A stretch of DNA of 6,274 bases from Alphaproteobacteria bacterium (GCA_019237175.1 JAFAHP010000595.1:1-6274); one strand, 5' to 3'; counted from the first letter of the stretch, positions 1-6,254 are shown. Notes: generated from the letters alone by a model not told the origin. Made by a program: numbers and translations.

Positions 1-78
1 CTGGCGCACGCGGTCACATTGTCAAACGACGAAGACGGTTCTGCCGCCGCGATCGACCGCTACATCCTCGGCGGCTGA
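1..78 (+). CDS. 3' end of an unidentified gene (partial)
   Basis: Reading from base 1, 25 codons stay open to a TGA at 76-78 and end in the residues AIDRYILGG. About 20 of the 25 codons end in G or C, as expected for a real gene in this genome, and a G+C-rich hairpin begins a few bases after the stop. The peptide is too short for me to recognise a family. Other frames are also open over this short stretch, so the call rests on codon composition and on the hairpin after the stop. Confidence 0.45.
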   Translation: MAHAVTLSNDEDGSAAAIDRYILGG

Positions 79-85
79 CGGACGA

Positions 86-107
86 AGGCCGCCCGAACCG
101 GCGGCCT
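86..107 (+). terminator. Hairpin after the partial gene, possible terminator
   Basis: An 8-bp perfect stem (AGGCCGCC at 86-93 paired with GGCGGCCT at 100-107) with a 6-base loop starts 7 bases after the stop at 78. It is followed by a C/T-mixed stretch rather than a clean T run, so intrinsic termination would be weak. The position right after a stop codon supports a role in transcript ending or 3'-end protection. Confidence 0.45.
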
Positions 108-121
108 CCGCCCTTCCCACG

Positions 122-169
122 CTCTCCTCCCGGAATCCCCGGTTCCCGGTCCGGCGCCGGGGAGGGGAG
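122..169. terminator. Long G+C-rich hairpin between convergent genes
   Basis: Bases 122-131 pair with 160-169 over ten positions (one G-T wobble). The loop is itself rich in CCGG units that allow further pairing. The structure sits between the end of the plus-strand gene (78) and the end of the minus-strand gene (stop at 194-196), so it could serve either transcript. No T tract follows on either strand, so I call it a stable 3'-end hairpin with possible bidirectional terminator function. Confidence 0.35.
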
Positions 170-193
170 GGTTCGATTAGATCAGGGCGGGGA

Positions 194-571
194 TCACTGA
201 CCCGAGCTGGTCGGGTAGTTGGGCCCGGCGCTGCTTCCGTAATTCGGGACGTTTATCCCAGCGTAAGTCGGGGTATTGCCGCCATACGGCGAGAACTGGG
301 CGAAGCTGTCCAGGCATTGCTGGTGCAGCTGCGGATCGGTGATCGGACCGCACTCCCTGCTCATCCGCGCCTCGCGGAACCCGCGATTATGCTCAATCAA
401 GTGGTGGTAGCGCTCGCTTTTCTGAACGTTCACCTGCGGCGACCACACCCACTGGCCGTTCTGTAGCACCCAGGAATTCCCGGCTGGTTGTGCCAGGGCC
501 GCCGGACCCGCCGCCGTCAACGCCAGCAAACCGCCCGCCGCGACCGCAGTCGCCAAAGCTTTAAGCCTCAT
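194..571 (-). CDS. Small secreted two-cysteine protein of unknown function
   Basis: The product is 125 aa. Residues 1-27 form a typical Sec signal peptide: a basic start (MRLK), an Ala/Leu-rich core and an ALA|QP cleavage site, so the mature protein of about 98 aa should be periplasmic or secreted. The mature part begins with a Trp-containing segment (W34, W41, W43), continues with a charged Arg/His/Glu stretch (about 52-73), then a two-cysteine segment (C74 in RECGPITDP and C86 in QQCLDSF) that could form a disulfide. It ends in a Gly/Asn/Pro/Ser tail with tyrosines at 96, 103, 111 and 119. The start was chosen at ATG 569-571 because AAGGAGGT (plus 580-587) lies 8 bases upstream and the signal peptide begins there. 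A longer in-frame start at 613 would bury the signal peptide. I do not recognise a named family and do not assign a function. Confidence 0.8.
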   Translation of the reverse strand: MRLKALATAVAAGGLLALTAAGPAALAQPAGNSWVLQNGQWVWSPQVNVQKSERYHHLIEHNRGFREARMSRECGPITDPQLHQQCLDSFAQFSPYGGNTPTYAGINVPNYGSSAGPNYPTSSGQ

Positions 572-919
572 GACCAATGACCTCCTTGAACTTCTGGTCA
601 CGCAAGCAAACAAACGAATCGGCGCAATGTTCCATCGGCCGCGCTATGGCAAATGAATGTTGCTGAAAAACGAATGATACGACCGTCGTGGACGTTTCAC
701 GAAAAAATCATGTTTCTTTTTTAATCTATGGTTGAGCATGTGGCTATCAGCTGGGAGTCGGGAATATTCGATTTCGCTAAACCTCAAATAGAGGGACCTG
801 TTATCGCGCCTTCGCAGATGTGTTGCCATTGCGCAATCTATCCCGCGGCCGATGGCTCGGATCGCTAAATCACTATGTTTGTTACGGCGTATTACGATGC
901 GTCGAAGCGATGCCGTTAA
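572..919. other. AT-rich spacer without a convincing gene
   Basis: This 348-base stretch lies upstream of the small secreted protein gene and downstream of the channel gene. By hand count 661-780 is about 41% G+C, clearly lower than the neighbouring genes. It contains an A6/T6 inverted repeat (702-707 and 717-722), a weak 5-bp hairpin (686-690 with 698-702) and a 10-bp palindrome ATTGCGCAAT (828-837). A 61-codon minus-strand reading frame (644-829) has only a poor ribosome site, a Lys/Arg/His-rich product and no family I recognise, so I do not call it a gene. The promoter of the gene at 571 should lie here, but I cannot place its -35 and -10 boxes with confidence. Confidence 0.6.
580..587 (-). 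promoter_or_regulatory. Strong ribosome binding site for the small secreted protein
   Basis: On the minus strand this reads AAGGAGGT, a near-perfect complement to the 16S rRNA 3' end, 8 bases before the ATG at 571. It decides the start in favour of 571 over the upstream ATG at 613 and suggests efficient translation. Confidence 0.8.
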
Positions 920-3043
920 CTAGCCGGCCGCCGGCGAAAGCTGCATCGTAACGTTGGGAGCGGCAAAGTGCAGATTGGCGGCCGCAAACGCCTCGATCAG
1001 CCGGCGCAGTGCTTGGCGCTGCAGATAGGTTGGACGGTTTGGCGTCGCGGTAAATTTGCAGCGGACGACGAGGGCGCTCTGCATCACATCGACCACACCC
1101 TGCATTTTCAGCGGCTGAATGAACTCGCCGCCGATCTCGGGATCATCGAGCAGTTCCTCGCCGACGCGTTTGACGGTCCGGCGCACGGTCTCGATATCGA
1201 CCGTCGGCTCGAGGTGCAGATTGAATTTCACGACCGACCAGTCGCGGCTGAAATTGGTCACCGCCTGAACCTGGCCAAACGGGATCGTATGGATCTGGCC
1301 GTTTTGGTGCCGCAGTCGGACCGAACGTAACGACATCCCTTCGACGGTTCCTCTGAGCCGGCCGGCATCGATGTATTCGCCGACGCGAAACGCGTCCTCC
1401 ATCAAGAAAAAGATGCCGGAGATCACATCGCGCACCAAAGTCTGGGCGCCAAAGCCGACCGCGATCCCAACCACCCCAAGGCCCGCCAGCAACGGCCCGA
1501 TATTGAGGCCGAGCGTCGACAATGCGACGATGATCGCGACGACGGCCAGCCCGATCAGAACCATGTTGCGGATCAACGGCAATAGAGTGCCGACCCGCGA
1601 GACTTGACCCGTCGCGGCTTCCTCCTCGCCTCCCGGCCCCATCGCTTGCGGCATTTTTTCATCGATTACGGCACTGAGCGCCGTCCACAGGATCCAAGCA
1701 CCGACAATCGTAGCCGCCGCTTCCAGGACCGGTCGCACAAACAGCCGTTCGATGCTGCCCGGCGCCGGATCGATCAAATCGAGACCCCAGGTTTGCGCGA
1801 GCCAGGCAGCGCCGACGATCCATAAAAACGCATCGAACAATTGCAGCAAGGCCCGCTCGAAGCGGGCCCGGCGCAACGTCACGCCAAGCTCGGCGTCACC
1901 GGGGACAAACAATCTAGGGATGAGTTTCTGGCCCACCTGCCAGATGATGGCAAGAACTACGATAACACCCTGCGTAGCCGCCGCGGCGGCAGTGACCCAA
2001 GCACCCTTGCCCAGCGCGAACTCGATCGTCGCCACGACCATCACGACAATCGCCAGTCCGATGAACAGCCAGTGCCAGATGGATGCGAGACCTCGCCGGA
2101 ACCGCGTACACGCGACACCGGTGGCGGCGCGGATCGCGCGCGCGACCGGATGCCGGATCGCCCAATACATCGCTATTTTGTACGCGGTGATCGGCAGTGA
2201 AAAGGCAAAGGCTGCGCCGAATACCACCTCCTGGCCAAAGCCGAGCCGCTCGACAAACCAGATCGCAAAGACGATCGCCGGGTTGAGTGCGAGATACACC
2301 GCGACCCAGCGCGACCAGATGGCCGCGTCGGCGTCGCCGATGGCAACCAGTCGAAGGTCCGGGCGGTAAGGCGACACGATGACCGCCAGCGCAATTATAA
2401 GCAGTCGCCATTTGAGCACGGCCCACACCAGGTGGTCGGCGGTCTGTTCCAGGACCGGACCGCCCGACGAGGCAAAAAGCAGCGCCGCCCAGTAGGCAAC
2501 GCCGAACACGGCGAGACTGGCGAGCGCGATCAGAAGCGTGACGCCTCCGGCGTGTAACCGCGGCATCAGTCCTGGCTCGACCACGGGCCGTCGCCGGTTG
2601 TCGAACAGCCGACGCGCGAATTGCCCGATCAGCGGCGGCGCCGCCAAACCGGCAAGCGCCATGATCCAAAAGCGGATGGCGGCTTTGCGCGGGACGCCCT
2701 CGGCTGCGGTGAGGGCAGCCCAGCGCTGCGGCGCCGCGGCCAGCAGCGGCAGAGACCGCAGCGCCTCCATTGTGTTCGCCCAGATATCCGTCGCCAACCC
2801 GGCACTCGTCGCCGGCGTCGGAGACACCGCTCGGGGCGGATCGGCTCCTCGGGTTGGGGTTGGCCGCGCGCCCTTGGCGGCGAGTTCGGCGAGGAGGGCT
2901 CGTACGGCGTCGGGCGGCATCGACGGCGGCAGCTGTAAAACTATCGTCGCACCGGGGGGTTCGGCCGGCCAGGCACCCGAACCCGAGCCGATCAGCAACA
3001 GCGCCGCCAATCCCAATACCAATGCGGATAGATACAGCCGCAT
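920..3043 (-). CDS. MscS-family mechanosensitive channel, large multi-pass type
   Basis: The product is 707 aa from ATG 3041-3043. MscS-family channels open under membrane tension and release solutes on osmotic downshock. Residues 1-27 look like a signal peptide (MRLY, hydrophobic core, AWPA|EPPG). A Pro/Ala-rich, presumably periplasmic segment follows to about 120, then roughly eleven hydrophobic segments (near 124-142, 167-190, 206-224, 244-265, 273-292, 321-343, 350-372, 399-419, 436-457, 486-510, 514-548). The last is the Gly/Ala-rich pore helix (LAGLGVVGIAVGFGAQ), followed by LVRDVISGIFFLMEDAFRVG and the beta domain (RSVRLRHQNGQIHTIPFG, VTNFSRDW), with an alpha/beta C-terminal region to about 700. 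Size and layout resemble E. coli YbiO (about 740 aa) rather than 286-aa MscS; orthology is not shown. An in-frame TTG at 3112 would add 23 residues and spoil the signal peptide. No strong ribosome site precedes 3043, so the start is less certain than the family. Confidence 0.93.
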   Translation of the reverse strand: MRLYLSALVLGLAALLLIGSGSGAWPAEPPGATIVLQLPPSMPPDAVRALLAELAAKGARPTPTRGADPPRAVSPTPATSAGLATDIWANTMEALRSLPLLAAAPQRWAALTAAEGVPRKAAIRFWIMALAGLAAPPLIGQFARRLFDNRRRPVVEPGLMPRLHAGGVTLLIALASLAVFGVAYWAALLFASSGGPVLEQTADHLVWAVLKWRLLIIALAVIVSPYRPDLRLVAIGDADAAIWSRWVAVYLALNPAIVFAIWFVERLGFGQEVVFGAAFAFSLPITAYKIAMYWAIRHPVARAIRAATGVACTRFRRGLASIWHWLFIGLAIVVMVVATIEFALGKGAWVTAAAAATQGVIVVLAIIWQVGQKLIPRLFVPGDAELGVTLRRARFERALLQLFDAFLWIVGAAWLAQTWGLDLIDPAPGSIERLFVRPVLEAAATIVGAWILWTALSAVIDEKMPQAMGPGGEEEAATGQVSRVGTLLPLIRNMVLIGLAVVAIIVALSTLGLNIGPLLAGLGVVGIAVGFGAQTLVRDVISGIFFLMEDAFRVGEYIDAGRLRGTVEGMSLRSVRLRHQNGQIHTIPFGQVQAVTNFSRDWSVVKFNLHLEPTVDIETVRRTVKRVGEELLDDPEIGGEFIQPLKMQGVVDVMQSALVVRCKFTATPNRPTYLQRQALRRLIEAFAAANLHFAAPNVTMQLSPAAG

Positions 3044-3274
3044 CGGTGGAAACTTATCCGGAAATCGCAGCGGCGGCCAAATCACCTGCCTCTCCGAGCG
3101 CGAGCATGTCAAAAGTCGAACACCGCTCCATCCAGGATACCGCCTCGCCGTCCGGGACTAAAGCCAGGCGAAGATCCGGGCCGATCCCAGGCCGCTTCCG
3201 GGAGCAATTTTCACGACAAAGCCGGGACCGCATCAGGCGGTCCCCGCCTGCGGACACGCGAAGCGTCCGCGCCG
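3044..3274. other. Spacer between folD and the channel gene
   Basis: These 231 bases hold two hairpins close to the folD stop and the upstream region of the channel gene. A TTGACA hexamer on the minus strand (3107-3112) could be a -35 box for the channel, but I find no acceptable -10 at 16-19 bases from it. No reading frame here looks coding. Confidence 0.5.
3224..3270 (-). terminator. folD: Tandem hairpins after folD, probable terminator
   Basis: Two inverted repeats follow the folD stop (3275-3277). The first has 6-bp arms (GCGGAC 3250-3255, GTCCGC 3265-3270). The second is a perfect 8-bp stem (GGGACCGC 3224-3231, GCGGTCCC 3237-3244) with a 5-base loop. On the minus strand the second is followed by GGCTTTGTCG, only a short T run, so intrinsic termination is plausible but not textbook. 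The pair suggests that folD and the downstream channel are transcribed at least partly separately. Confidence 0.5.
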
Positions 3275-4165
3275 CTAGAGCGGCAGCGGATCGGCGAGGC
3301 CGCGGCGCCGACACGCCGCCGCCAGCGTATTGCGTAAGAGACAGGCGATCGTCATCGGTCCGACCCCACCCGGCACCGGCGTGACCGCGCCGGCAACCCT
3401 TTGCACGGCTGCAAAATCGACATCGCCGACAATGCGGCTGCGGCCATCGGGTGTCGACACCGCGTTGATCCCGCAATCGATGACGATGGCACCGGGCTTG
3501 ATCCAGTCACCGCGAACCAAGAGCGGCCGCCCGACCGCTACGACGACGATGTCGGCGCGCCACACGATCATCGGGGCATCGCGGGTTTTCGAGTGGATCG
3601 ATGTTATGGTGCAATCGGCGGCCAGCAGCAACGCCGCCATCGGTTTGCCGACAATGTTGGAGCGGCCGAGGACGACGGCTTCGGCGCCGGCGAGATCGGG
3701 CCGCACCGAGCGCAGCAAAATCAGGCAGCCTTGCGGCGTGCACGGAACTAAACCCCAAGTCCCGGTCCACAACCGGCCGACATTGATCGGGTGAAACCCG
3801 TCGACGTCCTTTGCCGGGTCGATCGCTGTGATCACCCGATGCGTGTCAATCTGCGCCGGCAAAGGCAGTTGCACCAGAATGCCGTCGATGCGCTCATCGG
3901 CGTTGAGCCGCGCGATTTCCGCGATCAGTGCGGCTTCGCTGATGTCGCTCGGTAAGCGGTGCTCAAACCTGACGAGGCCGGCGTTGGCGCAAGCCGTGCC
4001 TTTGGCGCGGACGTAGCTGTGGCTCGCGGGATCGTCGCCGACCATGATGGTCGCGAGACCTGGCACGAGACCATGTGTTTCGCGCAGCCGGGCGGCAGCG
4101 GCGGCAACGCTTTGGCATAGCTCGGCGGCGATCGCCTTGCCGTCGATAATGTGCGCTTGCGCCAC
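3275..4165 (-). CDS. folD: Bifunctional methylene-THF dehydrogenase / methenyl-THF cyclohydrolase FolD
   Basis: FolD is a cytosolic enzyme that oxidises 5,10-methylene-THF with NADP+ to 5,10-methenyl-THF and hydrolyses that to 10-formyl-THF, supplying one-carbon units for purines and formyl-Met-tRNA. The product is 296 aa, close to the family's usual 280-300. The N-terminal catalytic domain carries the Y51-x3-K55 pair (SYVRAKGTAC), the ILVQLPLP signature with Q99, and KDVDGFHP with D122. The Rossmann part has the NADP motif VLGRSNIVGKPMA (165-177), and PVPGGVGPMT (263-272) is the second family signature. All the catalytic residues I know are present, so it should be active. The start is GTG (4163-4165), supported by AAGGAG (plus 4172-4177) 6 bases upstream. 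It is divergent from the lyase gene at 4296. The product ends a few residues after the last conserved region, with no sign of truncation. Confidence 0.97.
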   Translation of the reverse strand: MAQAHIIDGKAIAAELCQSVAAAAARLRETHGLVPGLATIMVGDDPASHSYVRAKGTACANAGLVRFEHRLPSDISEAALIAEIARLNADERIDGILVQLPLPAQIDTHRVITAIDPAKDVDGFHPINVGRLWTGTWGLVPCTPQGCLILLRSVRPDLAGAEAVVLGRSNIVGKPMAALLLAADCTITSIHSKTRDAPMIVWRADIVVVAVGRPLLVRGDWIKPGAIVIDCGINAVSTPDGRSRIVGDVDFAAVQRVAGAVTPVPGGVGPMTIACLLRNTLAAACRRRGLADPLPL

Positions 4166-4184
4166 CCTTTTCTCCTTCTTTCGA

Positions 4185-4214
4185 TTGCCTACGGGGAAGG
4201 CCGAAATTTATACC
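4185..4214 (+). promoter_or_regulatory. Weak candidate promoter for the lyase gene
   Basis: TTGCCT (4185-4190) and TATACC (4209-4214) are separated by 18 bases, and each matches the sigma-70 consensus at four of six positions. The -10 part overlaps the candidate folD -10 on the other strand. This is the best pairing I could find in the region, and it is inference only. Confidence 0.2.
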
Positions 4215-4239
4215 GGCTCCATTCGCACGATGCTGTCAA
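4207..4239 (-). promoter_or_regulatory. folD: Candidate folD promoter
   Basis: On the minus strand TTGACA (4234-4239) is a perfect -35 hexamer and TATAAA (4207-4212) is a good -10 hexamer. The spacer of 21 bases is longer than the usual 16-18, which is the main weakness. The site lies 42 bases upstream of the folD GTG, a sensible leader length, and it is the only AT-rich patch in the divergent region. Confidence 0.35.
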
Positions 4240-4295
4240 TATTGCTCCGAGGGGGCGTCGGCTTCGGCTGGCCCCATGGAGAAGGATGAGACGGC

Positions 4296-5162
4296 ATGAC
4301 GACGCGGCAACAAATGCGCCAGCTGATCCGGCGCACCGGTTACACAATGGTTCCCGGCGCCTACGATCCCCTGACCGCTCGGCTTGTCGAACAAGCCGGG
4401 TTCGCGGCGGTGTATTTGACCGGTGGTGGCTACTCGCGCGCGAACGGCTATCCCGATCTGGGCATTTTGACATTGTCCGAAAACGTCCATTTTATCGGTC
4501 TGACCGTCGAGGCGGTCGGGATCCCGGTCATCGCCGATGCCGACACCGGCTATGGCAATGCGCTGAATGTGATCCGCACCGTCCGCGAGTACGAAAAAAC
4601 CGGGGTCGCCGCCTTTCACCTCGAGGATCAGGTATCGCCCAAGAAATGCGGCCATTACGAGGGCAAGGAAGTGATTTCGCGCGATGAAATGGTCGGCAAG
4701 ATCAAGGCCGCTGTCGACACCCGACAGGATCCCGATCTGGTCGTCATCGCGCGCACCGATGCACGTGCGGTTGAGGGGCTCGACTCCGCGATCGACCGCG
4801 TCAACGCCTATCTCGAAGCGGGAGCGGATGTCGGCTTTGTCGAGGCGCCGCAGAACCGCAAAGAATTGCGTATCGTTGCGCGCTGTGTCGCCGGGCCCGC
4901 TCTGGTCAATGTGTTCGAGGGCGGCAAGACCCCGATGGTGCCGGCGCTGGAACTCGAAACATTGGGGTTTCGCCTCGGCATTTATCCGTCGCAGACTCAT
5001 CGCGCCGCGATTCGCGCCGCGCAGAAGGTGTTGGCGGTGTTGAAGAAGGATGGCGACACCAGCCGCATCGAAGACGAACTTGCCACCTTCCAAGAGCGGG
5101 AAGACGCGGTCGCCACCGCGCGCTGGCGCGCGCTCGAACAGAAATACCTTCGCCTCGCGTAA
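4296..5162 (+). CDS. PrpB-like isocitrate lyase / PEP mutase superfamily enzyme
   Basis: The product is 288 aa, about the size of methylisocitrate lyase PrpB (296 aa). Enzymes of this superfamily cleave or form C-C (or P-C) bonds of small 2-oxo or 2-hydroxy acids in a Mg-dependent TIM barrel. Visible motifs: VPGAYDPLTARL (19-30), YLTGGG (40-45), PDLGILTL (53-60), the metal-binding DADTGYGN (81-88, D81 and D83), HLEDQV (108-113), the lyase loop KKCGH (116-120) with catalytic C118, ARTDA (152-156) and VFEGGKTP (206-213). KKCGH points to a lyase rather than a phosphonate mutase. The EGGKTP segment differs from PrpB, where I recall an ITEFGATP-type sequence, and resembles 2,3-dimethylmalate lyase or oxaloacetate decarboxylase relatives. 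No prpC or prpD is nearby, so the substrate is open. ATG 4296 follows AAGGA (4282-4286) at 9 bases. The gene is divergent from folD and lies 72 bases before the regulator. Confidence 0.9.
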   Translation: MTTRQQMRQLIRRTGYTMVPGAYDPLTARLVEQAGFAAVYLTGGGYSRANGYPDLGILTLSENVHFIGLTVEAVGIPVIADADTGYGNALNVIRTVREYEKTGVAAFHLEDQVSPKKCGHYEGKEVISRDEMVGKIKAAVDTRQDPDLVVIARTDARAVEGLDSAIDRVNAYLEAGADVGFVEAPQNRKELRIVARCVAGPALVNVFEGGKTPMVPALELETLGFRLGIYPSQTHRAAIRAAQKVLAVLKKDGDTSRIEDELATFQEREDAVATARWRALEQKYLRLA

Positions 5163-5188
5163 CACCTGAATCGGCCGCGTCTCGTGCT

Positions 5189-5206
5189 TTATGCTATGAT
5201 GCATAA
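5189..5206 (+). promoter_or_regulatory. Inverted repeat upstream of the NAD regulator, candidate operator
   Basis: TTATGC (5189-5194) and GCATAA (5201-5206) are perfect inverted arms around the 6-base centre TATGAT. The centre resembles a -10 box and is preceded by TG one base away, an extended -10 pattern. No convincing -35 is seen. The repeat ends 28 bases before the regulator's ATG, so a dimer bound here would cover the likely promoter. A TATGC-type half-site also fits my memory of NadQ sites in Alphaproteobacteria, but I cannot check the published consensus here. Confidence 0.55.
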
Positions 5207-5217
5207 TTCAGATTTTC

Positions 5218-5226
5218 GGAGGTGAT
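5218..5226 (+). promoter_or_regulatory. nadQ: Strong ribosome binding site for the NAD regulator
   Basis: GGAGGTGAT is a nine-base match to the anti-Shine-Dalgarno sequence and ends 8 bases before ATG 5235. It fixes the start of the regulator and is stronger than expected for a typically low-abundance regulator. Confidence 0.75.
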
Positions 5227-5234
5227 TAGCGCGC

Positions 5235-6245
5235 ATGCAGAGCCTCCCGGCCGGTGTGGCGCCGTCAACGACCCCCCGGCCGGCTGTGCGCGTCGGCGGA
5301 CGGGCTTCGCTGTCGATTCGCCTCAGCGCCGTTATTGTGGCGGCAACGGTCGACGAGCCGCGTGTCTTGACACTGCGCTTCGGCGACGGGGTCGAGGCGT
5401 TACCTGCCGGTCCCCTCGAAGTCGAGCATCGCACGCTTGAGGTCGGACTGCGCGCTTGGGTCGAGCGTCAGACCAGCCAAAAGCTCGGCTATGTCGAGCA
5501 GCTCTACACCTTTGGCGACCGTGACCGCGTGGAAACCGGCAACGCCCGCCCGACCCGAGCGCTGACCGTGGCGTATCTGGCGTTGGCCCGCGAGGCGCAG
5601 CCCGGAGGTGCCGTCGAAGCGGTTTGGCAGAATTGGTACCGCTATTTTCCGTGGGAAGATTGGCGAGGCGGCAAGCCGGCGGCACTGGCGCCGCTCGAAG
5701 AGCGGCTGGAGCGCTGGGCCGAGGCCGCACCTAGCGGAGCGCAGCGGCAAATGCGCGCCGAGCGTTTTGGCCTCGCCTTTGCCGCTTCGTGGAATGAGGA
5801 ACTGGTCCTCGAACGCTACGAACTCCTCTACGAGGCCGGTCTCGTCGAGGAAGCCCGCCGCGTGCTCGGCCGAGAGCCGCCGATCGATGACGCACCGGTC
5901 TCGGGGGTACCGATGGCGGCCGACCATCGGCGCATCCTCGCCACCGCGATCGGCCGGCTGCGCGGCAAGATCAAATACCGGCCGGTGGTTTTCGAGCTGA
6001 TGCCGCCGTCGTTCACGTTGCTGCAATTGCAGCGCACGGTCGAGACGCTTTCCGGCGTGCGATTGCACAAGCAAAACTTTCGTCGCCTCGTCGAGCAGCA
6101 AGGGCTGGTCGAGGAAACCGGCGGGATCTCCGCCAAGACCGGCGGCCGTCCGGCGCGGCTGGTGCGCTTCCGCCGCGAAGTGTTGCTCGAACGCCCCGCC
6201 CCCGGCCTGCGCCTGCGCGCCCTTCGCCGCGCCGCCGGCGTATAG
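5235..6245 (+). CDS. nadQ: NadQ/NrtR-like NAD biosynthesis regulator (degenerate Nudix plus winged helix)
   Basis: The product is 336 aa. Regulators of this type join a Nudix-fold sensor to a C-terminal winged helix and control NAD synthesis genes; NrtR senses ADP-ribose. The Nudix-like part spans about 27-125. Where the catalytic box would read RExxEE it reads R73-A-W-V-E77-R, losing two of three metal-binding glutamates, so hydrolysis is unlikely. YVEQLYTFGD (86-95), typical of this group, follows. A Trp/Arg-rich segment (about 125-215, with YRYFPWEDWRGGKP) replaces the usual short linker. The DNA-binding part follows YRPVVFELMPPSFTLLQLQ (248-266), with HKQNFRRLVEQQGLVEETG (278-296), GGRPARLVRF (303-312) and a basic tail. 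Length and layout fit the alphaproteobacterial COG4111/NadQ group, which I recall as controlling nadABC; the symbol rests on resemblance and memory. It starts 72 bases after the lyase with no clear terminator between. The inverted repeat at 5189-5206 suggests autoregulation. No nad gene is visible in the window. Confidence 0.8.
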   Translation: MQSLPAGVAPSTTPRPAVRVGGRASLSIRLSAVIVAATVDEPRVLTLRFGDGVEALPAGPLEVEHRTLEVGLRAWVERQTSQKLGYVEQLYTFGDRDRVETGNARPTRALTVAYLALAREAQPGGAVEAVWQNWYRYFPWEDWRGGKPAALAPLEERLERWAEAAPSGAQRQMRAERFGLAFAASWNEELVLERYELLYEAGLVEEARRVLGREPPIDDAPVSGVPMAADHRRILATAIGRLRGKIKYRPVVFELMPPSFTLLQLQRTVETLSGVRLHKQNFRRLVEQQGLVEETGGISAKTGGRPARLVRFRREVLLERPAPGLRLRALRRAAGV

Positions 6246-6254
6246 AGCAAGATC

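Noticed and set aside
644..829. A 61-codon minus-strand frame in the AT-rich spacer
   Set aside because: Poor ribosome site, composition that simply follows the AT-rich DNA, a Lys/Arg/His-rich product and no known family. It is not excluded, but not supported.
1752..2369. A 205-codon plus-strand frame inside the channel gene
   Set aside because: It is antisense to a clear MscS-family protein, with no ribosome site or family resemblance.
1914..2669. A 251-codon minus-strand frame inside the channel gene
   Set aside because: It is an Arg/Gly/Ala-rich frame-shifted shadow of the channel, which reads intact through the same region with proper membrane segments.
3107..3112. TTGACA on the minus strand upstream of the channel as a -35 box
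   Set aside because: No acceptable -10 hexamer lies 16-19 bases downstream, so a promoter cannot be supported from this hexamer alone.
4276..4299. A 7-codon upstream frame whose TGA overlaps the lyase ATG (ATGA)
   Set aside because: It has the geometry of a translational coupling peptide, but no ribosome site precedes its ATG and the AAGGA inside it serves the main start. Probably chance.
4236..5204. A 322-codon open frame antisense to the lyase gene
   Set aside because: It is longer than the gene it overlaps, but its product resembles nothing I know, whereas the plus strand carries the full set of superfamily motifs. Long antisense frames are common in high-G+C DNA.
5400..6101. A 233-codon antisense frame within the NAD regulator
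   Set aside because: The sense frame shows a complete sensor plus winged-helix protein with a strong ribosome site; the antisense product has no recognisable features.
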